The notes beneath the pieces are model-generated. The model saw only the letters and a list, made by a program, of their open reading frames with translations. It did not search any database and had not been told where the DNA came from. A program made the translations under genes and the position numbers. This document shows positions 23,593 through 31,017 of a stretch of DNA of 31,017 nt, one piece after another (within the stretch, counting starts at the first letter, position 1; the number at the start of each line of letters is the position of its first letter). Location: positions 1 to 31,017 of the forward strand of contig CAYFJU010000033.1 of NCBI GenBank assembly GCA_964343505.1, read 5' to 3'. This stretch comes from TCS55 sp964343505 (GTDB lineage: Bacteria; Fidelibacterota; Marinisomatia; Marinisomatales; TCS55).

Positions 23593-25677
23593 ATGAAAAC
23601 CCTTCGCTTTTTATCGTTCATTTTTCTTTTTGCAGCTGCGGCCTTTGCCCAGGAAGAAGCTGAAGAAAAAGAGAAATTCCATTTTGAATTTGAGTTCGAT
23701 TCCCTGGATATGCATGTGGGGGAATCAAATCAGCTCACTATCAAACTGTTAAAAGAAAACGGCGACCTGGCGGAAAGCCCCTTTTATATATATGGCAGCC
23801 CCCGGAAAACACTCACTGTAACACCAAGAATCAGCGATTCCACCGGTGTGGCCACGGTTACAGTCAAGGCATTCAAGCCAGGGAAACTGAGCCTGAAAGT
23901 CCAGAGTATTACCGTAAAGAGAGACGATCGAATTCGGGATAAAATAAACATCAATGTCCCCTTCCCGCCCATTTCAAAAGTCACTTTTGATAAGACCAAA
24001 AAACAATTATATGTAGGTACATCCACCCATTTTGGGGTAAAGGTTTCAGATGAAGCCGGGCTGGACAGAAGCGATACAGAAGTCGCTCTAAAATCCAGCA
24101 ATCCACGCGTAGCTGATTTTGATCTTTTTGGAAACCTGGAAACCAAAAGGACAGGTAAAGTTACTATCAGTGCAACGGCAGGAGATATTGCCGAATCTAT
24201 GGATATTCGTGTGGTTAAAAATCCTGTACGCGGTCTCACCCTTGGGACGGACAAAACTGAAATTCGTACGGGTGATGTACTTCACTTTGAAGCCAAAGCA
24301 TTAAATCGTTCCGGCCGTGAAGTTGAAGATGCCCCCATCGATTTTTCATATTCAGGCCAAGCAGATTATGGTGATTTTGGATTACCTGCCTCGGGCATGA
24401 TTACGGAAGATGGCCGCTTTGTGGCTGAAACAGCGGGTGTTTATACTGTTACCGCATCTTCCGGCGGTTTTTCAGATCAAAAGACGATTAAGGTCGTCCC
24501 CCGGAATGTGAAGAAGAAAATCAAAAAGGTGGGCCATGGATTAATTTCTGAAGTCCTTACCAGCGACCTATGGGTTTGGCCCGGGATTGGCAAATATGAA
24601 GGCAAGGACTTTGCCGTAACTGGCACATGGGGTTCCAACGGTGAAGCCTATTATTGGGACGTGACCAATCCGGACAGTATGTTTATTATTGATACTGTGA
24701 CGGTGGATGCGCGCACCGTAAATGATGTGAAAGTGTCCGAGGATGGTAAAGTCTGCGTGATAACAAGGGAAGGGGCCTCCAACCGGAAAAACGGGTTTGT
24801 CATCCTGGATGTATCAGACCCCTACAATGTGACAATCACTGCTGAATTCAACGACGATATGACCGGCGGCGTCCATAATGTATTTATTAACGATAACCAC
24901 GTGTATGCCGTGAACAACGGCCGCAAGTATGATATCATCAATATTGAAGACCCGAAAAACCCTTTCCGCGTCGGTGTGTTTGAGTTGGATACCCCGGGGC
25001 ACAGCATCCATGATGTGTGGATTGAAAACGGGATTGCCTACTCATCCAACTGGAGTGACGGTGTTGTGGCGGTGGATATCGGCGGGCTGAAATTTAACGA
25101 AAAGAACCGCTCCACAATTCAGTACAACCCTTTACTTATGAAAGCGGGCCAAGGGAGTCCGTCTAATCCGGTAAAGCTGGCTGAAATGGGAGACCCTACC
25201 GGCCGCAATCATGCAGCCTTCCCCTTTGTGAGTCAATCTACCGGAGATTTTTATATCGTCGCCGGGGATGAAACATTTCCCTGGGGGGTGCGGGCGACCA
25301 AAGGGGAGCCGTCGAATCCACGCGGTGGTTTCCATTTTCTCAATTTCAATGATCCGGCCAATCCGAAAGAAGATGCCTTGTACCAAGTCCCAGAAGCAGG
25401 CAGCCACAATATGTGGGTTTTGGGAGACATGCTCCTAGCCGGGTATTACCAGGGGGGTCTGCGCATCCTGGACATTTCGGGAGAATTGCTGGGGGACCTG
25501 TATAAACAGGGCCGTGAAATCGGTGTTTTCCTTTCCACCCACAAAGAAGGAAAAATTGCTAACTCGCCCATGGTCTGGGGCGCTCAACCCTATAAGGATT
25601 ATATTTTCCTGGCTGATATGAACAGCGGACTCTACTGCATTCAGATTGAAGATGACGAAAAATCCAGCACACCGTAA
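23593..25677 (+). CDS. Secreted Ig-like (Big_2-type) + LVIVD-repeat beta-propeller protein, copy 1
   Basis: An exported 694-aa protein with signal MKTLRFLSFIFLFAAAAFAQ and ribosome site GAGGAGA. Residues about 25-310 are three bacterial Ig-like modules (LHVG-type starts such as LDMHVGESNQLTIKLL and LYVGTSTHFGVKV; STGVATVTVKAFKPGKL). Residues about 315-685 form a propeller of LVIVD-type blades: NVFINDNHVYAVNNGRKYDI, IAYSSNWSDGVVAVDIGG, LLAGYYQGGLRILDISG. The family has no known activity; a surface binding or structural role is likely. The following gene is a close paralogue in tandem, so this is a recent duplication. Confidence 0.85.
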   Translation: MKTLRFLSFIFLFAAAAFAQEEAEEKEKFHFEFEFDSLDMHVGESNQLTIKLLKENGDLAESPFYIYGSPRKTLTVTPRISDSTGVATVTVKAFKPGKLSLKVQSITVKRDDRIRDKININVPFPPISKVTFDKTKKQLYVGTSTHFGVKVSDEAGLDRSDTEVALKSSNPRVADFDLFGNLETKRTGKVTISATAGDIAESMDIRVVKNPVRGLTLGTDKTEIRTGDVLHFEAKALNRSGREVEDAPIDFSYSGQADYGDFGLPASGMITEDGRFVAETAGVYTVTASSGGFSDQKTIKVVPRNVKKKIKKVGHGLISEVLTSDLWVWPGIGKYEGKDFAVTGTWGSNGEAYYWDVTNPDSMFIIDTVTVDARTVNDVKVSEDGKVCVITREGASNRKNGFVILDVSDPYNVTITAEFNDDMTGGVHNVFINDNHVYAVNNGRKYDIINIEDPKNPFRVGVFELDTPGHSIHDVWIENGIAYSSNWSDGVVAVDIGGLKFNEKNRSTIQYNPLLMKAGQGSPSNPVKLAEMGDPTGRNHAAFPFVSQSTGDFYIVAGDETFPWGVRATKGEPSNPRGGFHFLNFNDPANPKEDALYQVPEAGSHNMWVLGDMLLAGYYQGGLRILDISGELLGDLYKQGREIGVFLSTHKEGKIANSPMVWGAQPYKDYIFLADMNSGLYCIQIEDDEKSSTP

Positions 25678-25693
25678 AGAAATGAGACTAATC

Positions 25694-27745
25694 ATGAAAA
25701 AATTATTATCCTCCGTACTTTTCAGCTTTTGCGTGATTTCGGCACAGGAGGCTGAAGAAGCAGAAAAAGATTCCCTCTATTTTCAATTTGAGCCGGACTC
25801 ACTCTACCTCCACGTGGGGGAAACAGGGGAGGTCACCATTAAGCTTCTGAACCAGGATGGTGATCTGGCGAATAACCCCTTTTATGCCTACGGCCGGCCC
25901 CGGCGGGCTCTGGAGTCCAAGCCGCGGATCAGTGATTCAACCGGCGTAGCCCATATCACCGTAAAAGCCTATAAACCGGGAAAACTCTATTTGAGTGTAC
26001 GCAGTATTGCGCAAAAACGTGAAGACCGTGTTTATGATAAAATGGTAGTTCAGGTCCCTTACCCGCCCCTGGACAGAATTGTATTTAATGATCCCCAGGC
26101 CAAGGTTTATGTGGGTACTGCCGTTAATTTTGGTACCACCGTATATGACCAGGCCAATTTAGTCAGGGATAGCGCCAAGGTGGTTCTGGCTTCCAGCAAT
26201 CCAAAGGTGGCTGATTTTGACAGCTACGGAAACCTGAATGCGAAAAAATCCGGCAAGGTCACTATCACTGCCACGGCCGATGATATTACGGAATCCTTCG
26301 ATGTAAAAGTGGTAAAAAATCCTGTGAGGGAGGTAACCCTTTCTGCTGAAACGGATCAGGTTCGCACTGGTGATGTGGTTACTTTTGAGGCCAGAACACT
26401 CTCGCGCTCCGGGAAGGAAGTAAAAGGTGTGCCCGTTCGTTTTTCTTACACCGGAAAAGCGGAGTACGGCATTGGTCTTCCGGCGGCAGGCACTTTGACA
26501 GATAGGGGGAAATTTGTGGCTGAGAATCCCGGCATCTATACCGTAACGGCTCATTCCAGCGGATATTCAGCCAAAAAAATAATTAAGGTTATCCCCCGGA
26601 ATGTGCAAAAACGGGTTAAGGTTGTGGGCCACGGTACCATATCTGATGTCCGTACTTCAGATCTGTGGGTATGGCCCGGAATCGGTGAACATGAAGGTAA
26701 AGATTTTGCCGTAACCGGTACCTGGAGCGCCAATGGGGAAGCCTATTTCTGGGATGTAACCGATCCGGAGAATATGGTCATTATTGACACCATCACGGTA
26801 GATGCCCGGACAGTAAACGATGTAAAAGTGTCTGAGGATGGCACAGTTTGCGTGATAACGAGAGAAGGCGCATCCAACCGCAAAAATGGGTTTGTTGTGC
26901 TGGATGTTCGCGATCCTTTCAATGTTGAAATCACGGCCGAGTTTAATGATGATATGACCGGTGGTGTCCATAATGTTTTTATATATGATAACCATGTGTA
27001 TGCGGTGAATAACGGACGGAAATATGACATCATTAATATTGAAGACCCAAGCAACCCCTTTCGTGTAGGGCGCTACGAGCTAACCACTCCGGGGCACGGA
27101 GTCCATGATGTTTGGGTGATTGACGGATTGGCCTATTCATCCAACTGGGCCGACGGTGTCCATGTGGTGGATGTGGGCGGAGTTAAGTTCAATGAAAAGA
27201 ACCGCTCTAAAATCCAGTTTAATCCCTTTTTGGCGAAAGCGGGTCAAGGCAGCCCGGGGAACCCTGTTAAACTTGTGGGCATGGCAGATCCGAATGGACA
27301 TAACCATGCGGCCTTTCCCTTTATCAGCCAATCCACCGATAAGTTTTATATCATTGCCGGGGATGAATGGGGAAACCAGTTTGGTATGGCCGGCGGCTTC
27401 CATTTCCTGGATTTTTCCGATACGGAGAACCCTAAAGAAACAGCTGTTTACCAAGTGCCTGAAGCGGGCTCACACAACCATTGGGTTCACGGAGATACGC
27501 TATTGGCCTCCTATTACCAAGGCGGTTTGCGGATTGTGGATATCTCCGGTGAATTATTGGGAGATATTTATGCCCAGGGGCGTGAAATGGCTTTTTTCCT
27601 TTCAGGTGATCCAGATGGGTTTACGGCGAACCGGCCCAATGTATGGGGCACCATGCCCTACAAAGGACTGATCTATTTTTCGGACATGAACAATGGTCTT
27701 TGGGCCGTCAAACTGGAAGATGATCAAAGAAGAGGAACCAGATAG
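25694..27745 (+). CDS. Secreted Ig-like + LVIVD-repeat beta-propeller protein, copy 2
   Basis: A tandem paralogue of the gene just upstream, 683 aa from the ATG at 25694 (MKKLLSSVLFSFCVISAQ signal); an ATG four codons earlier (25682) is also possible. Domain order is the same. Similarity is highest over the propeller, where long stretches are identical (TVDARTVNDVKVSEDG, ITREGASNRKNGFV, YAVNNGRKYDIINIEDP). The Ig part has diverged more. Copy 1 carries a longer loop after GDE (FPWGVRATKGEPSNP) that this copy lacks. It begins 16 nt after copy 1 ends and is followed 9 nt later by the YVTN propeller gene, so all three are likely one transcript. Confidence 0.85.
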   Translation: MKKLLSSVLFSFCVISAQEAEEAEKDSLYFQFEPDSLYLHVGETGEVTIKLLNQDGDLANNPFYAYGRPRRALESKPRISDSTGVAHITVKAYKPGKLYLSVRSIAQKREDRVYDKMVVQVPYPPLDRIVFNDPQAKVYVGTAVNFGTTVYDQANLVRDSAKVVLASSNPKVADFDSYGNLNAKKSGKVTITATADDITESFDVKVVKNPVREVTLSAETDQVRTGDVVTFEARTLSRSGKEVKGVPVRFSYTGKAEYGIGLPAAGTLTDRGKFVAENPGIYTVTAHSSGYSAKKIIKVIPRNVQKRVKVVGHGTISDVRTSDLWVWPGIGEHEGKDFAVTGTWSANGEAYFWDVTDPENMVIIDTITVDARTVNDVKVSEDGTVCVITREGASNRKNGFVVLDVRDPFNVEITAEFNDDMTGGVHNVFIYDNHVYAVNNGRKYDIINIEDPSNPFRVGRYELTTPGHGVHDVWVIDGLAYSSNWADGVHVVDVGGVKFNEKNRSKIQFNPFLAKAGQGSPGNPVKLVGMADPNGHNHAAFPFISQSTDKFYIIAGDEWGNQFGMAGGFHFLDFSDTENPKETAVYQVPEAGSHNHWVHGDTLLASYYQGGLRIVDISGELLGDIYAQGREMAFFLSGDPDGFTANRPNVWGTMPYKGLIYFSDMNNGLWAVKLEDDQRRGTR

Positions 27746-27754
27746 GGGGTATTT

Positions 27755-28891
27755 ATGAAACGATTATTTCTGTTAATTACAATTCTCACTACTGCAGTCA
27801 CGCTCAGCGCAAAGGATTATTATGTGTACTGTACGGCTGAATCAGAAGATGAAGTGGCCCTGATTCGCTTTGATGGGAAAAAAGCCCTTGTTGAGAAACG
27901 TATCCCGGTAGGAGTGTGGCCCCTGGAAATTGAAGGCCCTCACGGGATTACCGTTTCTCCCGATGGAGACTATTGGTATTTATCCATGGCCCACGGATTA
28001 CCATTCGGACACTTGTATAAATACAAGACCGGGACCGACGAAATGGTAGACCGCGTAGAGTTGGGATTATTCCCGGCCACCATGGGAATATCTAATGCCA
28101 CCGGTTTGCTCTACATCGTGAATTTCAACCTCCACGGCGGCCACAGCGAAGCCAGTACTGTTTCTATTGTTGATCCGGATGAAATGATCGAGATTGAACG
28201 AGTGGAGACAGGCATCATGCCACACGGATCACGCCTTTTGAACAATGGACTGAGACATTATTCCGTGGCCATGATGTCAGGCGAACTTTATGAAATTGAT
28301 GCCATGACCATGCAGTTGCGCCGGACACTGTCCACATCACCCAAGAAAATGAAGATGGGAAAACACAGCGGCCATAAGATGAAAAAAATGGACCACAGCA
28401 AAATGAGCGGTATGAAAAAGGGTGACATGAAAAAAATGAAGCATAAAATGCCGCCTGAAAAACCGACCTGGGTTTATCCTCACCCCAACGATCAATTTGT
28501 TTATGTGGTGAATAACGGTACAGATGAAGTGGTGGAAATTGATGTGAATAAATGGGAAGTGGTCCGCACATTTAAAACCGATAAGGCGCCCTATAACTGC
28601 GAAGTCAGCCGTGATGGGAAATATTTAGTTGTGACTTACAAAGGCGCCGCCAAGACGGGTGTCTGGAATCTGGAAACAGGAAAAGAAATTGCAAAATTTA
28701 AAAACACACGGAAGGTCACCCACGGGGTGGTGATTTCTCCGGACAGCCGTTATGCTTTCGTTTCTGTTGAAGGTATCGGCAAGGAGCCGGGCGCGGTGGA
28801 AGTGTTTGATCTTAAGGACTTGGAAAAAGTGGATATTGCCGAAATAGGCAAACAGGCCGGCGGTATCGCCTTCTGGAAAATGGTGGATTAA
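27755..28891 (+). CDS. YVTN/YncE-like beta-propeller with a Met/His/Lys-rich insert
   Basis: An exported 378-aa propeller: signal MKRLFLLITILTTAVTLSAK, ribosome site AGGGGG. YVTN-type blades are visible (HGITVSPDGDYWYLSM, FVYVVNNGTDEVVEIDV, HGVVISPDSRYAFVSVEG). Between two blades, residues about 197-232 are low-complexity, with nine Met, four His and many Lys (for example MGKHSGHKMKKMDHSKM). Such Met/His motifs bind Cu(I)/Cu(II) or Ag in copper-handling proteins, so a metal-binding surface loop is likely (inference). It is the last gene of the probable three-gene propeller operon. Confidence 0.82.
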   Translation: MKRLFLLITILTTAVTLSAKDYYVYCTAESEDEVALIRFDGKKALVEKRIPVGVWPLEIEGPHGITVSPDGDYWYLSMAHGLPFGHLYKYKTGTDEMVDRVELGLFPATMGISNATGLLYIVNFNLHGGHSEASTVSIVDPDEMIEIERVETGIMPHGSRLLNNGLRHYSVAMMSGELYEIDAMTMQLRRTLSTSPKKMKMGKHSGHKMKKMDHSKMSGMKKGDMKKMKHKMPPEKPTWVYPHPNDQFVYVVNNGTDEVVEIDVNKWEVVRTFKTDKAPYNCEVSRDGKYLVVTYKGAAKTGVWNLETGKEIAKFKNTRKVTHGVVISPDSRYAFVSVEGIGKEPGAVEVFDLKDLEKVDIAEIGKQAGGIAFWKMVD

Positions 28892-28922
28892 AACCCCGTT
28901 TTAAATAGGGTTTTACCCTATT
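28890..28922 (+). terminator. Two mutually exclusive hairpins after the propeller operon
   Basis: AAAACCC (28890-28896) can pair with GGGTTTT (28908-28914), a stem ending in four T. Alternatively AATAGGG (28904-28910) pairs with CCCTATT (28916-28922). The first starts at the stop codon and could terminate the operon weakly. The alternative pairing may be incidental. Confidence 0.35.
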
Positions 28923-28989
28923 GGATATTTCTCTTGTTCATTGTAAGATTCCGATTATGGATTTTATAGACACTGGGAGAATAGAAAAA

Positions 28990-30119
28990 TTGAACCGAAG
29001 TAGGTTTTACCTGACCCTCTCGGTATCACTTTCTTTCATTATTATCTTCTCCGGCTGTGACGAACCGGGGCCGGACACAATCCCCAAAACCATGCTCCAG
29101 GAATATACACCCTGGCCAAGCCTGGCTGATAGTCCCTGGCCCATGTACCGGGGAAATCCTCATAATACGGGCCGATCTGAATATGTTGGACCAAAGCTAG
29201 GTACGATAAAATGGGAATTTGTATTTGATACATCTTTTGTCCATTCGGGCGGGGGCTCTGTTTCATTGGATTCGGATGGAAATATATATTTTATTACGCA
29301 CCGTGGATTTCTTTATAGCGTGGATCCCCAAGGAAAAGAAAGGTGGCGTAGGGTTATTGGACCGGAAACGGGAAAAAATAATAGAAAGAAATATTTTTTG
29401 GACTGAGGGCATTTTCCCTGATAAAAAAGGGTATATATATTTTGGTATAGGAGATGAAATGGTAAAAAAATTCAATAAAAATGGAGATGAAATTTGGTCC
29501 TTCTCAGTCAATGGGTATCCAAGCCCCAGTATTTTACCATTTTTCCCAAGAGGAGATAGATTGGTAATCCCGGGGGAATCTAATTATGTGATCAACCTGG
29601 ATGGAAATGTTGAATGGTATAATCAGTACCCAAACTGGGGCTTTCCTTCGATTGATTCTCAAAATAATATTTATTATACACACCGTGATACGCTTTATAG
29701 TCTGGATGAAAATGGTCAACTTCGATGGTTATTTGACCTACAAGCACATGGATATAAATCTGCGATGTATTTCCGTGTAATTAACCCATGGGGTGAAATT
29801 CACTTATCTGTGGAAGAAGCAACTTCTCGAAAAAAAAATCATCTTACAGATTTCCTATAACGGTGAATTAAACTGGGCTGTGCCGTCAGGTGGATTAGAA
29901 TCTATGGTTGGTGACGGCGAAGGCAATATTTATTACCATTATTTCAACGGCTTTGAACAATGGGAAAGTGTGGTTGTCGGGCTAGACAGAAAGGGGGAAA
30001 TAATATTTAAAACAAATCCTATTGTTGGTTTAGTAACCAATATGCCCGCGATTGGTGCAAATGGCACACTTTACTACACAATGTATCTAAGGCCCCATAA
30101 ACTTATTGCGATTCAATAA
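28990..30119 (+). pseudogene. PQQ-like (BamB-type) beta-propeller lipoprotein, frameshifted twice
   Basis: The TTG at 28990, 9 nt after GGGAGA, opens a lipoprotein (NRSRFYLTLSVSLSFIIIFS then GC). The frame shows PWPMYRGNPHNTGRS and SLDSDGNIYFITHRGFLYSVD, typical PQQ-like blades, then stops at 29403-29405. Similarity continues in a second frame (GYIYFGIGDEMVKKFNKNG; DSQNNIYYTHRDTLYSLDE) to 29860 and in a third (GDGEGNIYYHYF; GANGTLYYTMY) to 30119. Deleting one T from the T6 tract near 29393 and one A from the A9 tract at about 29830-29838 restores a single protein of about 375 aa. Either the consensus has homopolymer errors or the gene is decaying. Confidence 0.8.
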
Positions 30120-30148
30120 ATGAAAAGGAAGGAGTTGATTATGAAAAA

Positions 30149-31017
30149 ATGTTCAGATTAGTAAAAGGGATGGCACTTATTGCCTTTATAAATCATATGG
30201 GAGTATCACAACTAAATCCTCCAATGTTTGGAAAACTAGAGATTTATTTACAAACTAACTATCAAGATAGCAGTTCAAAAAAAGATTTTATAGTTACCGT
30301 AGATGGGAACCATTGGGATGACAATTATTCCCTGTCATCCTCCTATTCTAATGCATCAATAATGAATGTTCCAAAACTATTAGTTGATCAAAATACAATA
30401 GGATGGAATTTTGATAAATCATCCGATCCTCTCGATCCACCAGCAGAAAATGTAATTTGGGAAACTTATGGCTATGGTAAATATAAATTTTATGAATCAA
30501 AGCACCCAAATGAACATTTTTATATTGATTTTACCGATTGTACCTATGCGAACTTATCTCCTACAGACATCATTCTCAAATATGTTGAACAAACTGATGG
30601 ATCGGGGGAATGGTATTATGCGAAATATGATCAGCCGACTCCCTATCCGTGGGTCCCTGTGAACCCGAGGGAGAACTCCATAAAAATACATGAAATATTA
30701 ACGCACTTCCCGGCGGGATCGCCAGACACCGATTGTTTTGAAAGCGGTTCTTTACCCGATACCACACCGCCACAAAAACCAACGAATTTTATAATCGCAA
30801 ACAGGTATCAAATCGGAGAATTTGTAAACTTAACCTGGGATGCAAATCCAGAATCAGATGTGAATCACTATAATGTTTGGCGAAAATGTGTATACTGGGT
30901 TTATCCCGGAGGCTGCGATCTAAGCGTTATTGGAACAACATCAACGAATAGTTTTACTGATTACGAAGTTCAAATCAGTATTAATGATGGGACGACGGAC
31001 AATTTTATTTATTATGT
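30149..31017 (+). CDS. Secreted protein with FN3-like domain, 5' part only (runs off the window)
   Basis: An open frame of at least 289 codons to the window edge. As written it starts at ATG 30149 (MFRLVKGMALIAFINHMGVS, a signal-like start). The ideal ribosome site AAGGAAGGAG points instead to ATG 30141, which hits TAG after six codons. One extra A in the A6 tract would join MKK to this frame and give a normal signal peptide. After about 200 residues of unrecognised sequence comes an FN3-like domain (TPPQKPTNF; VNLTWDANPESDVNHYNVW) much like that of the subtilase at 4929. A C-terminal sorting tail beyond the edge is likely but not seen. Function unknown. Confidence 0.7.
   Translation, partial: MFRLVKGMALIAFINHMGVSQLNPPMFGKLEIYLQTNYQDSSSKKDFIVTVDGNHWDDNYSLSSSYSNASIMNVPKLLVDQNTIGWNFDKSSDPLDPPAENVIWETYGYGKYKFYESKHPNEHFYIDFTDCTYANLSPTDIILKYVEQTDGSGEWYYAKYDQPTPYPWVPVNPRENSIKIHEILTHFPAGSPDTDCFESGSLPDTTPPQKPTNFIIANRYQIGEFVNLTWDANPESDVNHYNVWRKCVYWVYPGGCDLSVIGTTSTNSFTDYEVQISINDGTTDNFIYY

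Noticed and set aside
27120..27671. Plus-strand 183-codon frame inside the second propeller gene
   Set aside because: It is an out-of-frame shadow of a well-supported gene with a proper signal peptide and domain pattern.

Overview
The window looks like chromosome from a Gram-negative, envelope-rich bacterium of the Fibrobacterota–Chlorobiota–Bacteroidota (FCB) side of the tree. A marine Marinimicrobia/SAR406-like lineage is my best guess, but it is inferred from style and not tested. Supporting signs are a subtilase with a C-terminal 'FPNPFNPTT' sorting tail, many signal peptides and lipoboxes, FG-GAP/ASPIC and LVIVD propeller proteins, beta-barrel proteins ending in an aromatic residue, and strong AGGAG ribosome sites. 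No tRNA, rRNA, CRISPR array or phage genes were seen.

Layout. 1-422 is gene-free and holds four alternating copies of a dispersed palindromic repeat, a C/G-rich palindrome and a hairpin. 423-3283 (minus) is a two-gene peptidase operon: M24 (Xaa-Pro-type) then M20. 3284-3792 is a scar in which a DUF1028 gene and an opposing unknown gene both survive only as 5' ends. 3793-7028 encodes a BNR-repeat lipoprotein and a secreted S8 subtilase. 7107-9442 holds divergent PLP enzymes: a class V aminotransferase (minus) and threonine synthase (plus). 9494-11343 is an endonuclease/exonuclease/phosphatase-family lipoprotein overlapping a small barrel protein by GTGA.

11413-18590 is the most coherent cassette: a TetR regulator behind an 18-bp operator-like palindrome, an outer-membrane lipoprotein-sorting (LolA-like) protein, a RAYT-type Y1 transposase with hairpins on both sides, an outer-membrane porin-like barrel, an isoprenylcysteine-methyltransferase-like membrane enzyme, a 917-residue MMPL/RND exporter, and a GFA-domain protein. 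Overlaps (ATGA, 8 bp) and short gaps suggest one transcript. The likely theme is regulated movement of a lipid or hydrophobic compound between inner and outer membrane; the substrate is unknown. 18678-21335 is pabA-pabB-pabC, the complete 4-aminobenzoate branch of folate synthesis, with a near-consensus sigma-70 promoter in front.

21262-23421 (minus) is an ASPIC/UnbV FG-GAP lipoprotein overlapping the pabC 3' end. 23593-28891 encodes two tandem, closely related Ig-like + LVIVD propeller proteins and a YVTN-type propeller carrying a Met/His/Lys-rich insert that looks metal-binding. 28990-31017 has a PQQ-like propeller lipoprotein broken by two single-base homopolymer shifts, and the 5' part of a secreted FN3-containing protein, also with a homopolymer shift at its start, running off the window end. 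Three such shifts in 1.2 kb suggest either consensus error or local gene decay.
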